64,000 nucleotides of DNA from the NCBI RefSeq assembly GCF_010868145.1, contig NZ_JAAGUY010000002.1, positions 266,245 to 330,244 on the forward strand. The letters are read 5' to 3'. The position numbers and the translations under genes were made by a program. The notes under the pieces were generated by a model. It made no database searches, was not told where the DNA came from, and worked only from the letters and a program-made list of their open reading frames with translations. The stretch comes from Nocardia cyriacigeorgica (lineage in GTDB: Bacteria > Actinomycetota > Actinomycetes > Mycobacteriales > Mycobacteriaceae). Positions 1 through 9,004 of this stretch are shown piece by piece; position 1 is the first letter of the stretch, and each line of letters begins with the position of its first letter.

Positions 1-41
1 GTCCTGGATGGACGCCCCGCCGCTGTGCTGACTCGGGAAGG

Positions 42-944
42 TCAGTTCCAGTCGCCGAGGCCGTCACCCTTGTTCAGGGTGCCGCCCGCGGTGTTCTGCA
101 CGACCACCGCATCGCCCTTCTTCACGTTCTCGAAGAACCACTTGGCGTCCTCGGTGCTGACGTTGAGGCAGCCGTGGCTGACATTCGCCACGCCCTGCTG
201 CCCCACGGACCACGGCGCGGCGTGCACGAAGATGCCGCTGTAGGAGATACGGGTGGCGTACTCGACGTCGAGCTTGTAGCCCTCGGGATCGTCGATCGGC
301 ACACCGTAGGTGGAGGAGTCCATCACCATCTCGCGACGCTTCTCGCCGACGATGTAGGTGCCGTTGGGGGTCTCGTGATCGGTCTTGCCCATCGACGTCG
401 GCATGGTCTTGACCACCTCGCCGTTGCGGGTGACCGTGATGGTCTTGGTGTTGTCGTCGGCGGTGGCGATCAGCGACTCACCGATCCGGAAGGCGCTGCG
501 GCTGCCGCCCGCCTCCACCACCACGTCGGTTTCGGCCGGCCAGAACTCGTTGGGCCGCCAGCGCACCTGCTTGTCGTTGATCCAGTAGAAGTGGCCGTCG
601 GCCGGGTTGGACGAGGTGATCTTGATGGCCCGCTCGGCGGCTGCCCGATCGCCCACCGGCTCCTTGAAGTTGATGATGATCGGCTGCGCGACACCAACGA
701 CCTCACCCTCACCGGGGTTGAGGCTCGGCGGCGCGAAGTTCGCCTGCGGCGGCACCGGCTCGGTGGCCATCTCCGCCGAACCCGAGGGCAGGTGGGGCGC
801 GGCCTGGGCAGGAGCGACGAGCAACGCACCCGCGGCGGCGATCGCCGCGGTCAACAGGACGCCCTGGCGGAGCCGGTGCGCGCCACGGCGGCGCGCTGTC
901 ATCGACTCGGTGGTCTTGGCGGCATACATATGTTCTTCGTCCAT
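42..944 (-). CDS. L,D-transpeptidase, secreted (Ig-like domain plus YkuD domain)
   Basis: A 300-aa exported enzyme predicted to make 3-3 cross-links in peptidoglycan. An N-terminal signal segment (hydrophobic stretch about residues 27-45, cleavage plausible after AQA near 48) has no lipobox. An Ig-like region follows, then the YkuD catalytic domain. The catalytic SHGCLNVS motif has Cys near residue 259, preceded by the conserved His near 241 at the usual spacing. The C-terminal GDWN resembles the mycobacterial LdtMt2 family. The start was set at the ATG at 944, which has GAGAG just upstream. The frame stays open to 1208, but that extension is Arg/Ala-rich and not signal-peptide-like. Family assignment is firm; the cell-wall role is family knowledge. 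Confidence 0.93.
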   Translation of the reverse strand: MDEEHMYAAKTTESMTARRRGAHRLRQGVLLTAAIAAAGALLVAPAQAAPHLPSGSAEMATEPVPPQANFAPPSLNPGEGEVVGVAQPIIINFKEPVGDRAAAERAIKITSSNPADGHFYWINDKQVRWRPNEFWPAETDVVVEAGGSRSAFRIGESLIATADDNTKTITVTRNGEVVKTMPTSMGKTDHETPNGTYIVGEKRREMVMDSSTYGVPIDDPEGYKLDVEYATRISYSGIFVHAAPWSVGQQGVANVSHGCLNVSTEDAKWFFENVKKGDAVVVQNTAGGTLNKGDGLGDWN

Positions 945-1408
945 TCCATCTCTCGGTCGCACCTGACGCACCGTGGATTGCACGGCACGGTCGTGCGCGA
1001 CCTGCGGAGCGGCCCGGCGACTACTCACCGAACCTGCGGAGCACCCCACGGATCGGCATCGAACATGCGCGGCACCCGCGGCGAGCGCATCGATCTCGGC
1101 GCACCGACGGGTTCGTGGAGCCCGGAGCGGCCCCGACCGGGTATCCGCGGATCCGCTGTCGATGATGACGGCGACCCTGGCGGCTACACCTACCGCTCCG
1201 CCGACCATTCCTACCGTCCACGCGCCGACGTTTCCAGCCGGGTCCGCCGGTCATAGGCAGTCGCCACCGGTTGTTCGATGGCGCATGCCGTGCGACGACC
1301 GAAAGGCCCACCGCGAAACGCCCCGCTCACAACGGTGAGTCGCGCCCGGTGCGGAAATCCTGCCGCGCGGTCGGAGATCGGTGACGCCAAACATGTTGGT
1401 GAGCTAAA
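945..1408. other. 464-bp intergenic stretch
   Basis: It lies upstream of the L,D-transpeptidase and downstream of the P450, both on the minus strand, so it should hold the transpeptidase promoter. Several open frames cross it, but none has a ribosome binding site or recognisable protein. I see no clear terminator, tRNA or repeat. Confidence 0.5.
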
Positions 1409-2737
1409 TCACGCGAGGACCTCGAACCGAACCCGACGGCCGGGTCCGGTCGCGATTCCGCGCGGGACGGCGCGGGGCAGTCCACCGCGGCGCAGCGGGG
1501 GCGTGAGTCGCAGTTCGGTCCGGGCAACGATCGTCGCCACGGCGATGCGCAGTTCGAGTTCGGCCAGGGCGGCGCCGACACAGCGGCGATGGCCGCCGCC
1601 GAACGGCGCGAACTCGAACGGGGTGTAGCGACGCTCGATGAAGCGTTCGGGCTGGAACCGGTCCGGCTCGACCCATACCGCTGGATCCGAATGCAGCAGC
1701 GGCACCGCGATACCCATGATGGCTTCGGAGTCCAGCCGCACACCGCGCAATGTGAACGGTCCGGTCAGCCTGCGCAGCACGATCGGCACCGCCGGATGCA
1801 GGCGCAGAGTCTCCTGGCAGACCGCGTCGAGGTAGGGCAGCCGCGTCGGATTCTCCCCATCCGCCGCCCGCAGTTCGGTGCGCAGCCGCTCCAGCACAGC
1901 AGGTTCGCGGTGTAGCCGTAACAGTGCCCACACCAGCGTGTTCGCCGTTGTCTCATGTCCCGCGACGAGCAAGGTCCGCAGTTGATCGCACAGATCGCTG
2001 TCGGAGATCGCGCTGCCGTCCTCGTAACGGGTGTCGAGCAGAGTCGAGAGGATATCCGCGCCGCCGCCACCGTCGCGTCGCTCTGCGATATCGGTGAGCA
2101 GCAGCCGATCCAGTTGTTCGCGCGCCGCGACGAATCGGTCCCACGGCGCCTGGCCGAACAGGCCGTGACGGAGTGCTGGTAGCAGCATGAGCGGCCCGGA
2201 GAAGCTACCGAGGAACGCGCCGATCGCGGCGGCGTACGCGGCGCGACGTTCGCCCCCGACCCCGAATACGGCGTCCAGGATCACCCGCAGCGTGATGGCG
2301 GTGGCGGCCGAGCGTGCATCGATCACGGTTCCCTGGCGCCATCGGTCGACCTCGAACCGCACCGATTCCTCGATGAGCTCGCTGTATGCGCGCACCCGCG
2401 ACCCGTGTAATGCCGGTGCGAGCAGGGCGCGGTCACGGCGGTGCCGTTCACCGCCGGTGAGGATGAGCGATGCGGTGCCGACCAGCGGTTCGATCGGATT
2501 GGGCCGCGGCGGCACCAGCGCGGGGACCGGGGCGCGGAACAGTTCCCGCGCGCCCTCCGGGGTACCGGTGAACACCGCTTCCCCGAGTCCGGGGAAACGC
2601 AGCAGGAACGGATCGCCGTCCCGCTCGCGCCGCCTGCGGAAGTACCACTGGAAATCGATGCCCGCGGCCGCGGCATGCGCCAGCGCCGGGCGTGGGCGCC
2701 GTAATGCGACCGCGCCGCCGCGGGAGGTCGAGTCCAT
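1409..2737 (-). CDS. cytochrome P450
   Basis: A 442-aa soluble P450 of normal length. Visible signatures are the I-helix AGHETTA, the K-helix ETLR (ExxR) and the haem-binding loop FAPFGGGHRRCVG, with Cys near residue 386 as thiolate ligand. The PERF-like segment (QPERFIERR) lies between the last two. It is a monooxygenase that would need ferredoxin/reductase partners, none of which is adjacent. It is the third gene of a likely minus-strand run, starting 32 bp after the serine hydrolase stop, so its substrate may be related to that enzyme's product. No convincing Shine-Dalgarno precedes the ATG at 2737. The subfamily and substrate cannot be read from the sequence. Confidence 0.93.
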   Translation of the reverse strand: MDSTSRGGAVALRRPRPALAHAAAAGIDFQWYFRRRRERDGDPFLLRFPGLGEAVFTGTPEGARELFRAPVPALVPPRPNPIEPLVGTASLILTGGERHRRDRALLAPALHGSRVRAYSELIEESVRFEVDRWRQGTVIDARSAATAITLRVILDAVFGVGGERRAAYAAAIGAFLGSFSGPLMLLPALRHGLFGQAPWDRFVAAREQLDRLLLTDIAERRDGGGGADILSTLLDTRYEDGSAISDSDLCDQLRTLLVAGHETTANTLVWALLRLHREPAVLERLRTELRAADGENPTRLPYLDAVCQETLRLHPAVPIVLRRLTGPFTLRGVRLDSEAIMGIAVPLLHSDPAVWVEPDRFQPERFIERRYTPFEFAPFGGGHRRCVGAALAELELRIAVATIVARTELRLTPPLRRGGLPRAVPRGIATGPGRRVRFEVLA

Positions 2738-2769
2738 ACCGCTGGATACGGACCGTGGCCGGTGGCGGT

Positions 2770-4029
2770 TCAGTGTTCGTGGATCGCGTCGAGGTCGTCG
2801 ACCGGTCGTTCCTTACGGACCGTATTGCGTGCCATCGCCGCCAGCCGTGCCAGCCGTGCGTCGCCGAGTGCGGTGACCGCGTTGCCGAGCCGGTTGGTGA
2901 CGAAGGCGACCGACATCCCGAGCAGCGGATCCGCGTAGGCGCCGGAACCACCGATGCCATAGTGCCCGAACGCCTTTCGTGGCTGCTGTTTGGTCATCAG
3001 CACGGGACGGTGATAGCCGAGGGTGAAGCGCAACGGAAACCCGAGCACGTAATCCCGGCTCTCGGTCGGCTGCACCTGATTGACCTTCTCGATGGTCTCC
3101 GGTTTCAGAAAGCTGATCATGCGCCCGCTGTCCGCGCCGAGCCCGGCGACCTGCCCGCCATTGGCGAGCGCGCCGTACATCCTGGCCAGGGCCCGCGCCG
3201 AGAACACCCCATTCCAGCCCGGCATCACCGCATCGTGCACGCGCGGATCGCGCACCAGTTCATCGAAACTCTCCGGCATTCCGGCCTCGGCCAGCCCGCG
3301 CACCGGCCGCACCCAGGACAGCACCGACGACGCGGTGTTCCAGCGGATGCCGGGCGGCGCAAGATGGGGGAAGGTCTTGGCGATTCGATAGCGCTCGGAT
3401 TCCGGCACCCGGAACCAGAATTCGTCCATCCCGAGCGGGACCGCGATCTCACGCCGCAGCACATCGGTGAACGGATCGCCGGTCACCCGCTGCACCAGTT
3501 CGGCGACCAACCAGCCGAATGTGATCGCGTGATAGCCCGACGTGCGGATCCGTCGCGGATCCGGCGGGCTGTCGGCGAGGGCGCGCACCACCGACCCGTA
3601 GTCGAGGATGCCCTCGCGTCCGGGCACCAGCCCGCGCACCCGGTGCAGGCCCGCGCGATGGGAGAGCACATCGCGGACAGTGATGTCTTCCTTGCCATGG
3701 GCGGCGAACTCCGGCCAGTACTCGGCTACCGGCGTCTCGTAGTCGATGAGGCCGCGTTCGGCCACCCGGTGCAGCACCGTCGAGGCGACACCCTTGCCGG
3801 TGGAGAACGCCAGCGCCACGTTCTCGCCGTTCCAGCGCTTGTCCTTGGCGGCCCAGCCTGCCCAGATATCGACGACCGGTTCGCCGTCGAGATAGATCGC
3901 GAGCGCGCCGCCACCCCGGCTCGGCTGGGTGAACATGGCGAAGAAGTGGTCGGCCAACCGGATGAAGCGAGGGTCGACGAGCATCTCGCGCGGTGCCGAG
4001 AAACCGCGCGCCGGTTCTGCCGTGCTCAC
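2770..4029 (-). CDS. serine hydrolase of the beta-lactamase/EstB (CubicO) family
   Basis: A 419-aa class C beta-lactamase-fold hydrolase, probably an esterase. The nucleophile motif is FSTGK (S-x-x-K) near residue 88, followed by the SHRAGL segment typical of EstB/LipE-type enzymes and SGYHAITFG as the second conserved block. The start was chosen as GTG at 4029 because it overlaps the stop of the upstream secreted-protein gene by GTGA, implying translational coupling. The open frame continues to 4113, but only inside that upstream gene. No signal peptide is seen, so it is likely cytoplasmic. Next in the run is the P450. Substrate unknown. Confidence 0.85.
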   Translation of the reverse strand: MSTAEPARGFSAPREMLVDPRFIRLADHFFAMFTQPSRGGGALAIYLDGEPVVDIWAGWAAKDKRWNGENVALAFSTGKGVASTVLHRVAERGLIDYETPVAEYWPEFAAHGKEDITVRDVLSHRAGLHRVRGLVPGREGILDYGSVVRALADSPPDPRRIRTSGYHAITFGWLVAELVQRVTGDPFTDVLRREIAVPLGMDEFWFRVPESERYRIAKTFPHLAPPGIRWNTASSVLSWVRPVRGLAEAGMPESFDELVRDPRVHDAVMPGWNGVFSARALARMYGALANGGQVAGLGADSGRMISFLKPETIEKVNQVQPTESRDYVLGFPLRFTLGYHRPVLMTKQQPRKAFGHYGIGGSGAYADPLLGMSVAFVTNRLGNAVTALGDARLARLAAMARNTVRKERPVDDLDAIHEH

Positions 4030-4544
4030 GATCGCTGCCAGCGGCCCACCGGAGTCGCCACACAGGCATCCCCCGTACCGGCATTCCAGGCGAACGCCGC
4101 GACACCGAGGCACACCACGGCATCCTCACCGGAGAGGACTTGCGCGCGCGATCCGTCCAGCGCCAGCGAGACCGCCACCGCCGAGGAACTCGGCGCATCG
4201 CCAACCGGCAGCACCGACGTCAGCGCGACAGCATCGGGTCCGAGGCCGACCGCGATCGGCACGCCGCCGACCCCTTCACTCGCGCCGAGGCCACCGTTCG
4301 CGCCGATCCCGACGGCCGTGGCACCGGAGGACGCTATGGCGTAACCGATGCCGTCCACTCCGGCCGATCTGGCCTTGCCGACCTCACCGGTGCGCGCGCG
4401 ACAGCCGTGGTCGCCGTCGAGGATCATGATGTCGGCGCCGTTGTCCGCAGCACATTGCACAGTATTTGCCGAGGCGACCGTCGGTGCCGCGAGGCAGGCT
4501 CCGGCTGTCGCGGTGGCGCAGACGATCGCACTGATCAGCTTCAT
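4026..4544 (-). CDS. small secreted protein of unknown function
   Basis: A 172-aa exported protein. It begins with a clear signal peptide (MKLISAIVCATATAGACL, cleavage plausible after ASA) and continues as a Gly/Ala/Val-rich mature chain with scattered Cys residues (near CAADNG, GCRA and CLG) that could form disulfides. I do not recognise a catalytic motif. The start at 4544 has a strong GAGAGGAG ribosome binding site. It leads a minus-strand run whose next gene, the serine hydrolase, begins within its stop codon. Its role is not inferable beyond being extracytoplasmic. Confidence 0.75.
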   Translation of the reverse strand: MKLISAIVCATATAGACLAAPTVASANTVQCAADNGADIMILDGDHGCRARTGEVGKARSAGVDGIGYAIASSGATAVGIGANGGLGASEGVGGVPIAVGLGPDAVALTSVLPVGDAPSSSAVAVSLALDGSRAQVLSGEDAVVCLGVAAFAWNAGTGDACVATPVGRWQRS

Positions 4545-4752
4545 GTCCGACTCCTCTCGCACCGGCCTTCTCACCATAGGCGAGATTGTTGCTGCGGGGG
4601 CGGTTCCCGCGCTCTCGGCGACGCGCGCCGCGCCGTCCGACTCGACCTCGTCGAAGCTGTGGTGTATTCATTTCGAGGTATTTCATGCACAGTTGTGGAC
4701 TTCGGATTCTGCGGGGGTATGAGTTCGGCGTTGCTGCTCGGGAGGACTTTTC

Positions 4753-5388
4753 GTGTCAGGTCGATCGAACCTTGCCCATCGCGCGCTCGCGGCCTGTGCC
4801 GTCGCGGCGACGCTCGTCGTACCCTTTGCCGCCGGGTGTAGCAACTCGATCTCCGGCACGGCACAGCCCGCGCTCGACAACGCGGTCTCGACCACGAGTA
4901 GCCCCGAATCGTCCTCCGATTCGGAGCCGACGAGTACCCGCACCCCCCGCTCGACCACGAGTACCGCACCCACCGGCGGCACCACCTCGTTCGAAGCCGA
5001 GATCGGCGATTGCGTGACCCTTGGCGGCACCACCACCGACGCCGAGATCGACAAGGCCTCCTGCGGCAGCCGCGCGGCCAACTACAAGGTCATCGGCAAG
5101 GTCGCCAAGCGATCCGAATGCGTCACCGACGCCGACAGCTACTACGCCGAGACCGTCAACGGCGTCGAGCAGGGCGCGCTGTGCCTGGATATCGACTGGG
5201 TCGTCGGGGGATGCATGGATGTCGGTGGCGAGGACCCCAAGCGCGTGGACTGCACCGAAGCGACCATCGACGGGGTGAAGGTGCTCTCGATCGAAAAGGA
5301 CGCCGACGACGCCAACGCCTGTGGTGACGGCGGCAGCGGCTACGTCTATCCGGAACGCCGTTTCGTGGTGTGCGTCGAGGAGCTGTAG
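4753..5388 (+). CDS. lipoprotein, LppU-like
   Basis: A 211-aa predicted lipoprotein. It has a signal sequence ending in the lipobox FAAGC (Cys near residue 29), then a Ser/Thr-rich linker of about 50 residues, then a Cys-rich globular domain (GDCV, ASCG, ECV, LCLDIDWVVGGC, DCTEA). This layout matches the small LppU/SCO3897-type lipoproteins of actinobacteria, whose function is unknown. The GTG start has GGAGG about 8 bp upstream. The MFS exporter starts about 20 bp downstream, so the two are probably co-transcribed. Confidence 0.8.
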   Translation: MSGRSNLAHRALAACAVAATLVVPFAAGCSNSISGTAQPALDNAVSTTSSPESSSDSEPTSTRTPRSTTSTAPTGGTTSFEAEIGDCVTLGGTTTDAEIDKASCGSRAANYKVIGKVAKRSECVTDADSYYAETVNGVEQGALCLDIDWVVGGCMDVGGEDPKRVDCTEATIDGVKVLSIEKDADDANACGDGGSGYVYPERRFVVCVEEL

Positions 5389-5409
5389 AACAGCCGTATC
5401 TTGGGTGCG

Positions 5410-6867
5410 GTGAGCACCACTGAGCTGCCACGTCTGAGTTCGGGTACCGGCCGCTGGATTCTGCTGGCCACCGTGCTCGGGTCGTCGGTGGCGTCGCTGG
5501 ACGCGACCGTGGTCAATATCGCGCTGCCGCGCATCGGCACCTCCCTCGACACCGATGTCGCTGGCCTGCAGTGGACGCTCAACGGCTACACGCTGACCCT
5601 GGCCTCGTTCATCCTGCTCGGCGGTTCGCTCGGGGACCGGTTCGGCCGGCGCAAGGTATTCGTGTGGGGCGTCATCGGATTCGCGATCACCTCGGTGCTG
5701 TGCGGTGCGGCGGTGAACATCGAAATGCTGGTCGCCGCGCGAGTCCTGCAGGGGGTCGCCGGCGCGATGCTCACCCCTGGCAGCCTGGCGTTGATCTCCT
5801 CATCCATCGATTCCCGTGATCAGGGTGCGGCGATCGGGCTGTGGTCCGGTTTCGGTGGGGTGGCCGGTGCGTTCGGACCGCTGTTGGGTGGGTGGTTGAT
5901 CGAGCTGGCCGGATGGCGATCGATCTTCTTCCTCAATGTCCCGCTGACGGTGATCGTGGTGCTGGTGGCCCTGCGGCATGTACCGGAGAGCCGCGACCCA
6001 CAGGCCGACACCAGGCTCGACATTCCCGGTGCGTTCGTCGTCGCGGTGGCCCTCGCCGCGCTCACGCTCGGTTTGATCGATGCCATGCCGTGGCTGGTGG
6101 TCGCCGGTGCGGTACTGCTCGGCGTGTTCGTGGTGATCGAAATGCGCAGCGACCATCCGCTGGTGCCGCCCACCTTGTTCGCCTCGCGGGTGTTCACCGC
6201 GGCGAATCTGGTGACACTGGTCGTCTATGCCGCGCTGGGCGGCGTGTTCTTCCTGCTCGTGCTGGAACTGCAGGTGGTCGCGGGATATTCGCCGTTGCAG
6301 GCTGGGATGGCGACGGTACCGGTCACCATTCTGATGCTGCTGTTGTCCGCGCCCGCGGGCCGGTGGGCGCAGCGGCACGGTCCACGGTTGCCGATGACGG
6401 TCGGGCCGATACTGGCCGCGCTCGGGCTGGTGCTGCTGATCGGCATCGGCTCAGGCACCAAGTACCTGGTGGATGTGCTGCCCGGCGTGCTGCTGTTCGG
6501 TCTCGGTCTCGCGGTGCTGGTCGCCCCGCTCACCGGCGCGGTGCTCGGTGCCGTCGCACCGAGTGAGGCGGGCATCGCCTCCGGGGTCAACAACGCCGTC
6601 GCCCGCACCGCGCAATTGCTCGCGGTGGCCGCGCTGCCCGGTCTGGCCGGAATCTCCGGAGCCCTCGGCGATCCCGCGGAGTTCGACTCTGGTTTCGGGG
6701 TCGCCATGTGGATCTGTGCGGGCTTGCTGCTCATCGGCGCGCTGCTCGCCGCGGTGCTGCTGCGCGAGCCGAGCAAGCGCGCGCCGACGTTGGACAATGT
6801 CGATTGCATGCCGCAGTGCGGTGTGTCCGCCCCCGCGCTGGCTCCGGCCGTCGATCGCAGCGGGTAG
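5410..6867 (+). CDS. MFS exporter, DHA2 family (14 TM drug:H+ antiporter type)
   Basis: A 485-aa integral membrane transporter. The N-terminal helix carries the DHA2 signature LDATVVNIALP, and the loop between helices 2 and 3 carries motif A, GGSLGDRFGRRKV. The hydrophobic profile and length fit 14 TM segments, as in EmrB/QacA exporters. Predicted to expel small molecules using the proton gradient. The start is uncertain: GTG at 5410 or TTG at 5401, neither with a strong ribosome binding site, which fits read-through from the lipoprotein gene just upstream. A strong hairpin follows the stop. Substrate unknown. Confidence 0.92.
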   Translation: MSTTELPRLSSGTGRWILLATVLGSSVASLDATVVNIALPRIGTSLDTDVAGLQWTLNGYTLTLASFILLGGSLGDRFGRRKVFVWGVIGFAITSVLCGAAVNIEMLVAARVLQGVAGAMLTPGSLALISSSIDSRDQGAAIGLWSGFGGVAGAFGPLLGGWLIELAGWRSIFFLNVPLTVIVVLVALRHVPESRDPQADTRLDIPGAFVVAVALAALTLGLIDAMPWLVVAGAVLLGVFVVIEMRSDHPLVPPTLFASRVFTAANLVTLVVYAALGGVFFLLVLELQVVAGYSPLQAGMATVPVTILMLLLSAPAGRWAQRHGPRLPMTVGPILAALGLVLLIGIGSGTKYLVDVLPGVLLFGLGLAVLVAPLTGAVLGAVAPSEAGIASGVNNAVARTAQLLAVAALPGLAGISGALGDPAEFDSGFGVAMWICAGLLLIGALLAAVLLREPSKRAPTLDNVDCMPQCGVSAPALAPAVDRSG

Positions 6868-6903
6868 CCACGCTGGTCGCGGGAGCACTCCCCCTGAAAT
6901 GCC

Positions 6904-6933
6904 GAATGAGCGGGCATTTCTGCCCGCTCATTC
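6904..6933. terminator. bidirectional terminator hairpin
   Basis: A perfect 13-bp inverted repeat (GAATGAGCGGGCA and its complement) with a TTTC loop, between the converging MFS and S1 protease genes. It can serve both. Confidence 0.85.
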
Positions 6934-6957
6934 GTCAACGATCTCGAGTCCGAAGGA

Positions 6958-7632
6958 CTAGATCGGCCGGAAACCCGCTCCCGCCCCGCCACGCGCGTTG
7001 ACGTCGTCCATGATCGCGGTCAGGTTGGTGCCGACCTCGGGACCGAAGCAGGCGATGGCGAGGTAGGCGTTCACCATGCCGACCAGGGTGGACCCGACGA
7101 CGACCGGTGCGCCGGAATCGCCCTCGACCACGCACATCTGGGCCCAGGTCTCGTAATTGGTCTGGAAGATATCGCCCCAGGTGACGCCGCAGGTATTGCC
7201 GGTGGTGCGGCCTTCCTTGCAGACGATTGTCGGGAACTGCGGCGGCGCGCCGATCCCGGTGATGGTGACGTTGCCGATCCGGTTGACCGGGGTGATGCGG
7301 TTCGGGTCGAACTGGATGACGGCGTAATCGAGTTCGCGGTTGGAGAAGACGAACTTGCCGATCGGGCCGTAGCCGCGGTCAACCTCGGCGTATACCTGTG
7401 CGCCCGCGTCGCCGCAGTGCCCTGCGGTCAGCCCGACCAGGCGTCCCGCCGCATCGTGGCCGACCGTGGTCACCGTGCACTCGAACTGATTGTCGATGAC
7501 GATTCCAGATCCACCGCCGATGACCGGCGCGCCTGGTGCGGCGCCGGCGGCGCCCGCGCCGGTCCCGAGCAGCGCCGCTCCGATGGCGACGGCGAGGACG
7601 GCGTTGGCCGCCTTGGCGAGTTTGCTGAACAT
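6958..7632 (-). CDS. secreted trypsin-like serine protease (S1 family)
   Basis: A 224-aa exported protein. A signal peptide (about residues 1-33, AGAAGAAPG region) leads to a chymotrypsin-fold domain with all three triad positions: His in LTAGHC, Asp in RELDYAVIQF, Ser in VEGDSGAPV. Cys pairs fit streptogrisin-like disulfides. It is short and has no long pro-region, so it resembles the small mycobacterial/nocardial S1 proteins. The start at the ATG at 7632 is supported by GGAGG just upstream. It is monocistronic, with a shared terminator at its 3' end. Confidence 0.88.
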   Translation of the reverse strand: MFSKLAKAANAVLAVAIGAALLGTGAGAAGAAPGAPVIGGGSGIVIDNQFECTVTTVGHDAAGRLVGLTAGHCGDAGAQVYAEVDRGYGPIGKFVFSNRELDYAVIQFDPNRITPVNRIGNVTITGIGAPPQFPTIVCKEGRTTGNTCGVTWGDIFQTNYETWAQMCVVEGDSGAPVVVGSTLVGMVNAYLAIACFGPEVGTNLTAIMDDVNARGGAGAGFRPI

Positions 7633-8146
7633 GTCCCTCCAGACGTCGGAAGCCCGCACGATATCAATCTGTGGCACCCATCGTGTCAGTATTTGCGCTC
7701 GGGCGCGTCACCGGCTTCGCGGTGCCCGCCGAGACGTCGATTTCAATACATCGCGATTGATTTGTCTCATTCTAATGAAATAGCGATTAGCTATCAATGC
7801 TCGCATTATTTCCATCGAACTTTACAAACCGGGTGCGATCATGGTCGGTCGTCCAGAATTGAATCCGCGCAATTTGGATGAATGGTTTCCCTATTAATAA
7901 GGAACAACCCTCCGCGCCGGGTCCGGCGTTCGCGCAGGTGAACTGTAACTCGTTCCAGTTCTTTTCCATGAAAGATTGGGATCAATACCAACCCGAGATC
8001 GATAACTCAGTGGTCGCGGTGGATAGTGACAACGGTCTATGACCGCAATCACATGTCTATGGTGTGTTCTGCGCTACTCCGTAGTAAGGTGCGTCAAGCA
8101 AACAAGTCGTCGGGGCAGGTAAACCGACGTCGAGAGGGGTTAGTCA
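7633..8146. promoter_or_regulatory. 514-bp AT-richer leader between S1 protease and mce operon
   Basis: This divergent intergenic stretch is visibly lower in GC than its surroundings, mainly about 7735-7990. It must hold the protease promoter (left) and the mce operon promoter (right). It contains a KstR-like palindrome at 7944-7957 and a short dyad around 8071-8082 (TACT-CCGT-AGTA). A 60-codon frame on the minus strand has no ribosome binding site and is not called. Confidence 0.6.
7944..7957. promoter_or_regulatory. KstR-like operator candidate
   Basis: TGTAACTCGTTCCA fits the KstR consensus TnnAACnnGTTnnA at all eight fixed positions, 190 bp before the first mce-operon gene. KstR represses sterol-uptake mce4 operons in mycobacteria and rhodococci. 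One such match per 64 kb is expected by chance, so location is the main argument. Confidence 0.4.
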
Positions 8147-9001
8147 GTGCAGTCGACCAAGAGTCCACCAGCAGGTTCGCGGTTAAGCGATGCGGTCGAG
8201 TGGACGAAGGACTACTGGCGCGACCATCCCAAAAAGTCGCTGGAAACGCTCGGCCGGCAGATGACCATGGGCGCGCAGGCGATCACGGAACTCGTCGTCG
8301 CCATCTTTCGTCGCCGGTTTCCCTTCGGTGAGTTCATTCGACAGTGCGCGTTCATGGCCAGTGTCGCCGCGGCGCCCACGTTGCTCGTTGCCATCCCGAT
8401 CGGTGTCATCGTTTCGATTCAGGTCGGTGCGGTTGCCAGCCAGGTCGGTGCCACCTCCTTCATCGGTGCGGCCAATGGTCTCGGCATCATCCAGCAGGGC
8501 GCGCCACTGGTCACCGTGCTGATGATCGCCGGCGCCGTCGGTTCGGCAATCTGCGCCGACCTCGGATCCCGGACCATCCGTGAGGAAATCGACGCCATGA
8601 AGGTGATGGGCGTCGATCCGATGCGTCGGCTGGTCGCCCCCCGGCTCGGCGCCGCGATGATCGTCAGCGTGCTGCTGTGCGGCTTCGTCGTCTTCGTCGG
8701 CTTCCTGACCGGCTACATCTTCAATATCTTCGCCCAGGGCGGCACACCGGGCTCCTATATCGCGACCTTCTCCTCGTTCGCGGTCACCCTGGATCTGCTG
8801 GTGGCACTGATCAAGTCGCTTCTGTTCGGTCTGCTCGCCGCGATCATCGCCTGCGACACCGGGCTCAACACCCGCGGTGGTCCCGGCGGTGTCGCGAACT
8901 CGGTCAACACGGCCGTCGTCATGTCCGCGGTGATGTTGTTCGGCGTGAACGTGATCTTCACGCAGGTCTACAACACCCTCTTCCCCCCGACGGTGGTGTA
9001 G
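8147..9001 (+). CDS. yrbEA: YrbE/MlaE-type permease A of the mce operon
   Basis: A 284-aa multi-spanning inner-membrane permease of the MlaE family, one half of the transmembrane channel of an Mce lipid importer. A cytoplasmic N-terminus of about 65 residues is followed by hydrophobic segments and the conserved EEIDAMKVMGVDP cytoplasmic loop of the family. The GTG start has GAGAGGGG upstream. The YrbE B gene follows after 3 bp. An ATPase (MceG/Mkl type) is needed for function and is not in this window, as is normal for mce loci. Confidence 0.95.
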   Translation: MQSTKSPPAGSRLSDAVEWTKDYWRDHPKKSLETLGRQMTMGAQAITELVVAIFRRRFPFGEFIRQCAFMASVAAAPTLLVAIPIGVIVSIQVGAVASQVGATSFIGAANGLGIIQQGAPLVTVLMIAGAVGSAICADLGSRTIREEIDAMKVMGVDPMRRLVAPRLGAAMIVSVLLCGFVVFVGFLTGYIFNIFAQGGTPGSYIATFSSFAVTLDLLVALIKSLLFGLLAAIIACDTGLNTRGGPGGVANSVNTAVVMSAVMLFGVNVIFTQVYNTLFPPTVV

Positions 9002-9004
9002 CCG

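Noticed and set aside
2692..4344. 550-codon plus-strand frame across the serine hydrolase
   Set aside because: Antisense to a gene with clear catalytic motifs; no ribosome site or domain.
7787..7969. 60-codon minus-strand frame in the AT-rich mce leader
   Set aside because: No ribosome binding site and no recognisable composition; it lies in probable promoter DNA.
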